From: JAHWKS01 sp964458385 | GTDB taxonomy: Bacteria > Planctomycetota > Planctomycetia > Pirellulales > Pirellulaceae | Assembly: GCA_964458385.1 (NCBI GenBank) | Contig: CAYWIS010000003.1 | Coordinates: 18,612 to 82,611 of the forward strand | Length of the DNA stretch: 64,000 nt | Reading direction: 5' to 3' | In this document: positions 45,298 to 53,668 of the stretch, one piece after another | Numbering within the stretch: the stretch's first letter is position 1 | Layout: each line of letters opens with the position of its first letter | The notes under the pieces: model-generated | What the model was told of the DNA's origin: nothing | What the model saw: the letters and a program-made list of their open reading frames with translations, nothing else | Databases searched by the model: none | Made by a program: the position numbers and the translations under genes

Positions 45298-48200
45298 CTA
45301 TTTGTTCAGCACCTCGTCCAAGTTCATCAGCTCATTGCAGACCATAGTCCAAGCTGCTAATTCGCTGGGTTGAATGGCAGGATCAGCTTTCGACTCACCC
45401 ACAGTGATAAGTTTTGCGGCGTCCTCCGGCGCTGACTGATAGTAGGCGGATAAGTCTTCAAGCGACTGGCGGATCACCTGTTTCTCCTCCTCCCGAAAGC
45501 TGCGAGCCAGGAGTCGTTTGCCGATCACGTCGAGTCGCCCATTGAATGTTTCGCCGCCTTCCTTGATTGCCGTCTGGGCCAAGTGACGGGCCGCTTCGAT
45601 GAACTGTTCGTCGTTCAATGTCACCAATGCCTGAAGCGGCGTATTTGTACGCTCGCGACGGACAACGCAGTATTCCCGGTTGGGAGCATTGAAAATGTCC
45701 ATCGATGCGGGCGGCGCCTGTCGTTTCCAGAATGTGTACATGCTGCGGCGATAAAGATTTTCGCCTGTGTCGCGCTGGTAGCTGCGCGTGTTACTCACAT
45801 TCATGGCGATCGCCTCCCAAACGCCAGGCGGTTGGTATGGCTTGACGCTTGGCCCCCCGATCTTCTTTACCAACAAGCCGCTAGCGGCCAACGCATAGTC
45901 ACGGATCATTTCGGCGTCCATACGGAACCGCGGCCCGCGCGACAACAGTCGGTTGTCAGCATCCTTTTCTAGCTTCTCCGGTGTGACGTTGGCCGCTTGG
46001 CGGTATGTGGCCGAAGTGACCATCAGCCGGAACAGCTTCTTCACATCCCAGCCCGATTCGCGGAACTCCACCGCCAACCAATCGAGCAACTCGGGATGCG
46101 ACGGCAACTCGCCCGACACGCCAAAATCGCCGGTGGTGCGTACCAGGCCCGCGCCAAACACTTCCTGCCAGAAGCGGTTCACGGTCACACGTGCTGTAAG
46201 TGGGTGTTCGGGCAGGAGCAGCCATTGAGCGAACCCTAACCGGTTGCGCGGCAGATGGTCAGGGAACGGAGGGAGCGCATCGGGCGTATCGGCGTTCACC
46301 TGCTCTCGGCGTTGATCGTATTCGCCGCGAAACAAAACGAATGCCGTCGCCGGCCCCTCTCTCTCTTGCATCACGTGAGCCACAGTAGCGCGGGACTTAA
46401 TGTCGTTCTGTTCGCGCTCCAGTCGCGCGATTTCCTGGCTGATCGCCATCGATGGCGGATCGAGATTCAGCAGCCACCACCCAAAAAGCTCCTCGGTTTC
46501 CGCGTCTGTCCGTTGGTCTACAGACTTGGCCATGATCGAAGCGTACCGGGTAGCTTTCGCGAGCGTTTCCACTTCTTGCGGCGATAACGTCCGTGTAAAG
46601 ATTCGCAAGTCCTGGATGACAGCGCCGCTGATCGGGTCCGATGTGTTCCGTTGGCCGATCTTGAAGGGAACAGCGGTCCGGGTAGAGCTACGAAGTGTGT
46701 CGGATTCCACGTTGGTCGGCTTCACCTGACCGTTCACATAAACCTTAACACCCGCAGCCCTGCCCGAACCATCGTACGTGAACAACACATGAGTCCACTG
46801 GTTTGCGGGGATCGGATCCTTCGTAACCACTTTGATGGCGTCTTGGTTCCAGGCGCTGATAATATGCGTTCCCACGCGCCGCCCTTGAACCCAGAAATCC
46901 CACCCCCGGTAGTTCTGACCGTTATCCATGCGTGCGACGATGGCGCCGTAACTATCGTTGGGCGCCAATTTGACCCAGGCGCCGCAAGAAAACGGTTGAT
47001 CCTTGTCGAAGTCGCCCACATCGGGCAGCTCGGCAACCGCCCCCTTCGTTAGCTCCAAAGCATACGAACCGACGTGCCCTGATTGCCACGAGGCGTTCGG
47101 AGAAAGCACGATTTGGCGTGTCTTGCTTCCCGCCGTGACATGCACCGGCTGATCAGCGCCTTCATTGAAGGCGGCGTGAAAGTGCAATCCTTCCTCAGGA
47201 AGCTTGGATGCGAAGATCTCCGGTGTGGCGCTGACAAGCCATTTCTCAAACTCGGGTTGAGCTTCCGCCTTACGAGCAGCAAGCCGTTGCTGTGCGGCCG
47301 GTATTTCACGTTCCAACGCGAACCAGCGTTCACGGTCCTGCGGCAGCGGCGCGATCACAACCGGCGGGGTGTCTTTGATGTTTCCGTCGCGCGCTCCCTG
47401 CGTGGTGTTATTAAAAAACGCCGCCATCTCATAGAACTCCCGCTGCGAGAGCGGGTCGAACTTATGATCGTGGCAAACCGCACAGCCAGCAGTCATACCG
47501 AGCCACACTTGAGCAGTGGCGTCGGTGCGTTCGCGGGTGTACAGGACGAGGTACTCTTCGTCGATGATCCCGCCTTCGTTCGTTGTCATATTGCAGCGGT
47601 TGAAGCCCGAGGCGATCCATTGGTCGAGCGTGCGGTTCGGAAGCAGATCGCCGGCCAGGCTTTCAATCGTAAACTGATCCCACGGCAGGTTCCGGTTAAA
47701 CGCATCAATGACCCAATCGCGGTAAGACCACATCTCCCGGTAGTTATCAAAGTGGATGCCGTGGGTGTCCGCATAACGGGCGTAGTCAAGCCAGTAACGA
47801 CCGCGGTGTTCGCCCCACTGCGGCGAGCGGAGTAGCTCATCCACCAGCTTTTCGTAAGCGTTGGGCGCCGTGTCGGCGACGNNNNNNNNNNTCGGGATCC
47901 GGCGGCAGGCCGGTTAGGTCAAGACTTACACGACGAGCCAAGGTACGACGGTCTGCCTCGCCGGCAGGCCTTAGACCGTTTGCTTCTAATCTGGCCAGAA
48001 TGAAGCGATCGATGGGGTTTTTCACCCACGTTACGTCCTTAACTTGGGGAAGTTCGGGCCGCGTGGGAGGAATGAAGGACCAATGCGGTTCGTACTGCGC
48101 CCCTTCGGCCACCCACTTCTTAAGCGTCTCCTTTTGCGTTTGAGTCAACGCCTTCTTGGTGTGCGGAGGCGGCATCACCATCTCGGAATCTTCCGAGAAG

Positions 48201-48550
48201 ATACGCTCAATCAGCGTGCTGTTCTCCGGTTCCCCGGGCACAATCGCGCCCATCTCAATTGCAATCTCCCGCTGGTCCAGCCTCAGATCGGCTTTGCGGG
48301 CAGCGCTGTCCGGGCCATGACAGGCAAAACAGTTATCGGCCAGAATCGGCCGGATGTCGCGGTTGTACTTCAAATCGCCCGCACCTGCGGTCTTAGGGCC
48401 GAAGACAAACAACGCTAACACGACCGCAAGCAGAAAGAGTCCCAAGTACACCATCCGCTCGTGGCGGTGGATGTGAACACTGTCCATCACAACAGCAATA
48501 CACTTACCACGTGCAGTATGCGCGGAATGGCGGGAGGTTGTGTGGGACAT
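45298..48550 (-). CDS. PSCyt1-DUF1549-LamG-DUF1553 protein, broken by an assembly gap
   Basis: The gene starts at the ATG at 48550 (AGGTGA 5 nt upstream) and ends at 45298. A membrane segment is at about 33-51. C74-F-A-C77-H78 is the PSCyt1 heme motif. DUF1549 is cut by ten Ns at 47882-47891, right after 'LDLTGLPPDP'; the frame resumes with 'VADTAPNAYEKLVDELL'. A second CxxCH is in 'AGCAVCHDHKFDPLS'. In the middle is a LamG/concanavalin-like module ('FSCGAWVKLAPNDSYGAIV', 'QWTHVLFTYDGSGRAAGV'), absent from the other copies. DUF1553 ends the protein ('LTARVTVNRFWQEVFGAGL'). The ten Ns do not preserve the frame; comparison with the paralogues predicts about 15 missing bases. This is an assembly artefact, not gene loss. 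Confidence 0.88.
47882..47891. other. Assembly gap (ten Ns) inside a DUF1549 gene
   Basis: Ten unknown bases of placeholder length. Flanking frames match if the true gap is a multiple of three that is not ten; aligned paralogues suggest 15 bases (six residues, partly known). Confidence 0.9.
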
Positions 48551-48684
48551 AGTCTCACCTATTCGTTCACGTTCGCTGCTGGTTGTGCGGGCGGGTCACT
48601 CGTTGAGGGAAGGCCTCCTGACTCGCATTACGAGCCGGTGCAACACTTCCCGATGCACCCACAAGTCAAACACTATGTCGTGGT

Positions 48685-49395
48685 TCAGGTTGGTAACGCG
48701 CCGCTCCAGTATTTCAATCCCGCGACGATATGTCGGGCCATTGCCCGCGACGCCGTCTTGGGTTCATTCGCAAGTAGGGCTCTGACAATCGCATAATGCT
48801 CTTGGGCCTCATCAGCGCAGCGATGATAATCGGCGTTGGCTTTTTCTCGCTCCCAAGCGACGTCGCGAATGGCCCGAAACAACAACTTCAATCGCCCCAA
48901 CTCTTGGGCAAGAAAACGGTTGCCGCAGGAAGCGGCAATTGTGTCGTGCAGGCGGCTATCAAGCTGCCGCGCTTTTTCAATGAACCTTACAGTAGGCCGG
49001 CCGGCTTCGGCCATGCATTGGAATTCGTGAGCCAGCGTATGTAACTCTGCGAGATCGATCCGGCCACACGCTAGCCGCGTGGCGGTACATTCCAAAGCCC
49101 GCCGGACCTGGCAGATCTCGCGAACATCGTTTGCCGTAAATCGCCGTACAATGGCGCCGCGGTTCGGCAAGAACTCCACAATTCCAATCCCGGCTAAGGC
49201 GATCAAAGCCTCGCGAATTGGAGTAGGACTAACGCCGAGGCGCCGAGAGAGATCCTCCATAACCAAATGCTCGCCTGCCCGGATACGCCCCTGGAATATG
49301 TCCGCCAATAGCGCTTCGACAATCGCTTGTCGACGCTGTCCGTGGCTCCAGCGAGGAATGCGATCAGCGCTGGGCGTACGCGATCGTTTTTTCAC
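48685..49395 (-). CDS. GntR-family transcriptional regulator, FadR/FCD type
   Basis: About 237 residues from a GTG at 49395 ('VKKRSRTPSADRIPRW'), chosen because the upstream candidate promoter would place the transcript start near 49523; the open frame reaches 49527. The winged helix-turn-helix covers about 20-88 ('GEHLVMEDLSRRLGVSPTP', 'IREALIALAGIGIVEF'). The FCD effector domain follows ('RRALECTATRLACGRIDL', 'DSRLHDTIAASCGNRFL', 'DEAQEHYAIVRALLA'), including the His residues that usually hold a metal. The gene sits immediately upstream of the [PSCyt1/DUF1549, DUF1501] cluster on the same strand (134 bases to the next ATG), so it probably controls that cluster in response to a small carboxylic acid. 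The ligand is unknown. Confidence 0.9.
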   Translation of the reverse strand: MKKRSRTPSADRIPRWSHGQRRQAIVEALLADIFQGRIRAGEHLVMEDLSRRLGVSPTPIREALIALAGIGIVEFLPNRGAIVRRFTANDVREICQVRRALECTATRLACGRIDLAELHTLAHEFQCMAEAGRPTVRFIEKARQLDSRLHDTIAASCGNRFLAQELGRLKLLFRAIRDVAWEREKANADYHRCADEAQEHYAIVRALLANEPKTASRAMARHIVAGLKYWSGALPT

Positions 49396-49529
49396 GCCGG
49401 ACAAGGGAGGACTCCAGAGGCGAGAACAAAAGGCGGGCCAACGTGCAGAATGCCCAAGAGTGCCACACACCGCGGCCCCCTTGAGGCGGTGTGGATTGTA
49501 CCACCTCCCAACCCCCTTGACAAACATTT

Positions 49530-49559
49530 TTTATAGAAGCCGCCACAGACTCTATAGAA
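49530..49559 (-). promoter_or_regulatory. Candidate GntR promoter with repeated TTCTATA elements
   Basis: On the minus strand a TATAAA (49535-49530) lies 17 bp after TCTATA (49558-49553). Both hexamers are part of two TTCTATA repeats whose starts are 21 bp apart, exactly two helical turns (49532-49538 and 49553-49559 as TATAGAA on the plus strand). They could serve as operator half-sites. The -35 is weak. Confidence 0.3.
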
Positions 49560-50108
49560 TCCACGAGTGGCGTCGTCGCAATAGAGGCCAGCAAACGCCA
49601 ATTCGCAAACGTTTATGGTGCTCGCATCGTGGCCAAGCTTTGCGTTCAACAAGAAAAGGCATCAGGGCCTCCATGCAGGCCAACGGCAACCATCGCGCCC
49701 TCGCCGAAGGCCGTGTCTTACCCCAGGCCGGCAATGCGAGAACGTTAGCTTTAGTTAAGAGCCCTTTTGCCGGCGCAACAAACTATTATGCATGCAAGTG
49801 TTCTGCGCTTGGCGCCGCGAACGAAGTACAGTGCGTTCCTTATCTCGCGTCACGCGCCGCGCCGGTCATGGCGATGATCGCCCGCACGACCTCACGAGTA
49901 TGTCAATCTCGCACGGAACATTCCACCGCTATAGCCGCAGTTGTCGGTGGACTTGTCGATCTTGATGATCTGCATCGCCGGTACAAGTGGAACGCGATCC
50001 CCGCGTTGCCCCCGCCCAGCCCCGTTTCGCACCCAAGACCGCTCGCTAACTACGTCGATATAGAGACTACAACGGGCGCAACGAATGTCGAGGGTTGTGA
50101 GGTACGTA
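49560..50108. other. Divergent intergenic region without a recognised gene
   Basis: About 550 bases between the GntR promoter and the thioredoxin-like gene. A plus-strand frame runs through it but shows no protein pattern. TTGACA at 49517-49522 lacks a matching -10. Confidence 0.45.
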
Positions 50109-50522
50109 ATGCGGTTTAAGACGGTTCCCGTGTGGTTACTGATTAACGCTTGCGCGGCGTTGGCGTTCGGAACGGATGACGCCTCTGGGCCGATTTGGCG
50201 TGAGGATACTTATCTCGCCTGGAAAGCTTCGCAGGAATTAGGGAGGCCCCTGCTACTCTTTATAACTTCAGACAACTGTCCCTACTGCCACCTGATGGAC
50301 AAGAACACGTTCTCGGATGGCCGTGTAATTGCGCGATTGCGTCAATCGTTCGTCGCGGCGCGCGTTGATAGTCGGCAAAATCCCGAACTCACTCGTCAAC
50401 TGCAGATCCGCGCATTTCCGACAACGGTGGTTGTCGACCCAAGCAACCGTGTCATCGGGGCAATTCCTGGCTATCTCGAGCCCCATGAATTCGAGCGCCG
50501 GTTAGCACAACTGGCGAAGTAG
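50109..50522 (+). CDS. Exported thioredoxin-like protein
   Basis: 137 residues. The ATG at 50109 has GAGG 6 nt upstream. A signal peptide covers about 1-21. The domain is thioredoxin-like, with C57-P-Y-C60 in 'FITSDNCPYCHLMDKNTF' and cis-Pro in 'IRAFPTTVVVDPSNR', close to the YyaL/DUF255-like or SoxW type. A periplasmic disulfide reductase or isomerase is likely. A single gene, separated by a small hairpin from the convergent ygfZ. Confidence 0.88.
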   Translation: MRFKTVPVWLLINACAALAFGTDDASGPIWREDTYLAWKASQELGRPLLLFITSDNCPYCHLMDKNTFSDGRVIARLRQSFVAARVDSRQNPELTRQLQIRAFPTTVVVDPSNRVIGAIPGYLEPHEFERRLAQLAK

Positions 50523-50550
50523 ACGGCCACATAACGTGCAAGGTCGGTCT

Positions 50551-50576
50551 GCTTTCTCGTTCAGCGGGTAGAAAGC
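50551..50576. terminator. Hairpin between convergent genes
   Basis: GCTTTCT and AGAAAGC form a 7-bp stem around a 12-nt loop, 28 bases after the thioredoxin-like stop and before the ygfZ stop. Weak evidence. Confidence 0.35.
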
Positions 50577-50611
50577 GTTCGAGAGTCGTCGAGGGGGGGA
50601 CGGCGCATAAA

Positions 50612-51580
50612 TTAGCTCATTGGCAAAGCAATTACTTCTGCTTCGCCCACCGCACTTACCAATCGCGCGCTCGGTCGATTGTGCCCTTGGCGCACGTACC
50701 CCAGCGCCACCGCACGACGCTGGGCGGGCGACCAGGCGGCCGAAGTAACATGACCAACGACCTTGTCTCCGGCGAGCAGTTCGCCTCCTGGTTCAGGAAC
50801 CGATTCGCTCGCAAACCGTAGCCCCACCAGCGTTCTATTGACGTGGCCCAAGGCGTCAATGCGCGCGACGGTCTCTTGTCCTAAATAGCAACCCTTGTTG
50901 AAACTAATGGCCCAGTCATTACGGTCTACTTCTTGTGGCAAATTGTCATCGGTAATGTCCATCCCGTAGAGCGGCATTCCCGCTTCGATGCGGGCCACCT
51001 CGACCGCGTAAGGCCCACAAAGCGTAACGCCCGAATCCTTGAGAGCTTGCATTACCACACCTTTTTGTTCTGAAGCGCAAACCAAACTAAACGCTTGCGG
51101 CCCTGTTATGCCGCTGCGGCGTACAAAAACGGTTTGACCGGCAATCTCCATCTTGCCGTGCGCAAGCAAGTCTTGCGGAGCATCGCATCCCACCTTACCC
51201 AGCGCCGCTGCGGCCTGAGGTCCTGCCAATAGAAGTTGTGCAAACTCCTCCGTTCGGTCAGCGAGCGTTACCTTTTCGCGAATGATGTAGCGGTCCAAGT
51301 GGGCAGCAAGTTTCTCTCCTTGTCCCGGCGAGGAATCGAGAACGAGCGTATCGGGGCTGCAGTACACGAATACGTGGCCGACAATTTTTCCTTTGGCGTT
51401 AAGCAGAAAAGCCTCGCAACCTTGCCCGGGCGTTAAACGAAGTATGTCGTTCGAACAAAGATTGTGCAGAAACTTTGCCCGATCGGCGCCTTGCAATTCG
51501 ATATAGGCGCGGCCGGAAAGATCCGCCAATCCGACCCCTTGGGTTAACGCCAGATATTCCATCGCCAAAGTTTCTGACAT
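50612..51580 (-). CDS. ygfZ: Folate-binding protein YgfZ
   Basis: 322 residues. The ATG at 51580 has GGGAG 8 nt upstream. The YgfZ/GcvT signature K-G-C-Y-L-G-Q-E is present ('FNKGCYLGQETVARIDALG'), with the conserved Cys of the K-G-C motif. YgfZ binds folate and helps in repair or assembly of Fe-S enzymes such as MiaB; a true GcvT would be larger and would be next to gcvH/P. The N-terminus ('GVGLADLSGRAYIELQGADRAKFL') and 'AYAVEVARIEAGMPLYG'-like segment fit. The neighbouring convergent gene is a thioredoxin-like protein, and the upstream one is LarA-like. Confidence 0.92.
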   Translation of the reverse strand: MSETLAMEYLALTQGVGLADLSGRAYIELQGADRAKFLHNLCSNDILRLTPGQGCEAFLLNAKGKIVGHVFVYCSPDTLVLDSSPGQGEKLAAHLDRYIIREKVTLADRTEEFAQLLLAGPQAAAALGKVGCDAPQDLLAHGKMEIAGQTVFVRRSGITGPQAFSLVCASEQKGVVMQALKDSGVTLCGPYAVEVARIEAGMPLYGMDITDDNLPQEVDRNDWAISFNKGCYLGQETVARIDALGHVNRTLVGLRFASESVPEPGGELLAGDKVVGHVTSAAWSPAQRRAVALGYVRQGHNRPSARLVSAVGEAEVIALPMS

Positions 51581-51662
51581 CTCTCGGCTCCCAGTGAGAC
51601 GCATCCACGCGATCGTACGTCATCGTGACACTGTCTACTCGACTCGGCCAGCAGCAACGCTG

Positions 51663-52871
51663 CTATGATGTTGTTTCTGGCAGGGCGTACTGAGCGTCAG
51701 CCAACAGAATACACGAGCGATACGTTCGGGTGAGACGAACAATCTCCTCTTCATTCGCCACGTACGCCAGCCCGAGGTTCTCCACCGTCTCGCCGTCCAA
51801 TTCACTTAGCAAGTACACGCGTTTTTTCTCTAGCAATTTCGCCAGGAGCGAGGCTGACTGGGCGTCAAAAGAGCTTTGACGCTCCACAGCCCGTTGCCGC
51901 GCCGGACCATCGTCCAATCCCGATAACCGTTGGAGCGCCGGGCCCGGAGGCTGTCGAAGTTGAGTGCAAAGCGCGATTGCTCCGTCGTCGTCGACAGCTT
52001 GTGCAGCAGCGTAGAGCGCTCGCCCAAAGTTTTCCCAAGTCTGCTGGTCCGGTCCTCCCGAGATGGCAGCCACTACCAAACTCGCCCGGCGCGAGAGCGG
52101 CCTTCGCCAAGTGTCGTCGCACAACCGCTGGCCGGCGCTGTGGACGGCGGTCGCCGTGCCAGCCAACACTTTTAGAACGTGGTGGCCAGGTCCGGGGACC
52201 ACTTGCAGTACAAACTGGACTCCTAAAAGCCAAGCCGCTTCATCGGCTTCGTGACTTAGGCGGCCCGCTATGGAGCTACGCGTAGCATTTGACGCCTGGA
52301 ATCGCTGACGAGCAGGTTGGTCTGCAAACGCCGGAAATAATCCTCCCCATGAACCGAAGTAGCCAAATGACAATGCAGGCCGCAGTGGTGCGATCGGCAA
52401 CACGAAATCGCCTTCCACAATGCGGCGGTTCAGGTAAATCGGCAAATCTTCTTTTGACGTCGCCAGATAACACAGGGCGTCTTGGTTTTCGGGCTGATGG
52501 ACTTCAACCTGAACATCGTCGGGAACACGTTGCAAGAAAGCGTGATTGGTGTGCCCATCCCAAGTCTTCGACAGAATGACCGCCACATTGCCCGGATCGG
52601 CGCCGCTTTCCAACAGCGCCTGAATTGCTCCTGCCGCCACATCTGGGGCGTGGGGAGTTTCAACATCTAGCGCCAAAACAATCCGATCATCAGGAGTCAG
52701 TGCTTGAGAAACCGGCGGCAGGTCTAGCGGCATACGAAGAGCCGCCAAGGCCTCGGCAGCCGGATTCGCCACAGTCTCGATCGTAGATTCGGTCCAATCC
52801 GCCACGAGCGTTTCTGACGGCAAGTGAAATTCGATCTGACGACCGATGCCGAATCGCAAAATAGAAGTCAT
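51663..52871 (-). CDS. LarA-like (DUF2088) protein
   Basis: 402 residues, similar in length to lactate racemase LarA (about 425). The N-terminal domain 'TPDDRIVLALDVETPHAPD' and 'ALLESGADPGNVAVILS' matches the LarA/DUF2088 fold, followed by 'DGHTNHAFLQRVPDDV'. In Lactobacillus LarA the nickel-pincer cofactor is bound to a Lys in a Gly-rich loop; the corresponding stretch here appears to be 'FGYFGSWGGLFPAF', which has no Lys. I therefore do not call it lactate racemase. The gene starts upstream of ygfZ by about 80 bases on the same strand. The substrate is unknown. Confidence 0.8.
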   Translation of the reverse strand: MTSILRFGIGRQIEFHLPSETLVADWTESTIETVANPAAEALAALRMPLDLPPVSQALTPDDRIVLALDVETPHAPDVAAGAIQALLESGADPGNVAVILSKTWDGHTNHAFLQRVPDDVQVEVHQPENQDALCYLATSKEDLPIYLNRRIVEGDFVLPIAPLRPALSFGYFGSWGGLFPAFADQPARQRFQASNATRSSIAGRLSHEADEAAWLLGVQFVLQVVPGPGHHVLKVLAGTATAVHSAGQRLCDDTWRRPLSRRASLVVAAISGGPDQQTWENFGRALYAAAQAVDDDGAIALCTQLRQPPGPALQRLSGLDDGPARQRAVERQSSFDAQSASLLAKLLEKKRVYLLSELDGETVENLGLAYVANEEEIVRLTRTYRSCILLADAQYALPETTS

Positions 52872-53268
52872 TTCGTAGAAAATCTTCTCTTACGTTGGAG
52901 CAAGCAACGGCGCTCGCATCGTACGATCCACAAGAAGGGCAAGGCAGAGAACGTGCGCAAATGCCGCCGCTCGGAGCCCGAAGTGCGTCCGGCAATTGCC
53001 GATGCAGCTTCGCGAGCTATAAACGCCGTTAAAATATGGAGAAGTCCCGTTCAGCAAGGGTGGCGACTGACAATTTTTCTTGGCCCTGCGAACAATTCTC
53101 ACTACCTGCATCTTTGCGGGCACATTGTTTGGCGGCAAGAGGGCGGATCGCTCTAGACGCTTGAGGGTCGGTCGGGTATTGTCCTGCCCTGCGCGAGTTA
53201 CCGGCATACGGCCGCTCGCCACGTGCAGACAACACTTTGGGCTCCCCTCTTGCGGAGGTTTTCGGTCA
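52872..53268. other. Divergent intergenic region
   Basis: About 400 bases. A possible plus-strand promoter is CTGACA (53067-53072), an 18-bp spacer and AACAAT (53091-53096), upstream of the small gene at 53269. No gene is recognised in the rest. Confidence 0.4.
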
Positions 53269-53523
53269 ATGGCCAACAATGTCAACTTTTTTAGCTGGAT
53301 TCGCGAAGGCGTCAAACAAGCCGTACTGCTTGGGGTCTCCGACGCGGTGCAAGAGATCGGGACGCCCGAGAATGACGACACCATGAGCCATCGCTTGCTG
53401 GAAGTCATCAAGAATGACGGCAAGACTTCTCCGGCCGCAATTGGCGCGCGCTCGTCGTCCAGCGCCGGTCGAAAACGTTTGGGCCGTTCGCTGAAAGAAA
53501 TTGAGGGTGTCGCCGAAAAGTAG
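53269..53523 (+). CDS. Small conserved protein of unknown function
   Basis: 84 residues from the ATG at 53269 (GGAGG about 10 nt upstream). The N-terminus 'MANNVNFFSWIREGVKQ' is amphipathic; the C-terminal 30 residues are basic and Ser/Ala-rich ('SSSSAGRKRLGRSLKEIEG'). I recognise no family, but the codon use is like the surrounding genes. It lies 145 bases before the lgt-like gene. Confidence 0.6.
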   Translation: MANNVNFFSWIREGVKQAVLLGVSDAVQEIGTPENDDTMSHRLLEVIKNDGKTSPAAIGARSSSSAGRKRLGRSLKEIEGVAEK

Positions 53524-53668
53524 AAGCCCCCTCGCGATTTCGTCTTTGAAATCTTAGGCTGAACAGAGCAAGCACACGTTTGGCGAGCAGTTTCCTCGAG
53601 CCTGCTCGCTTCGTGCGCAGTCGAACGCGCTCCCTGAGCGGGCTTCTCTACTTTTCTCTCATCTTCCC

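Noticed and set aside
49079..50119. 346-residue plus-strand frame across GntR and the gap after it
   Set aside because: The first half is antisense to the GntR coding region, and the second half has no domain or ribosome-binding support.
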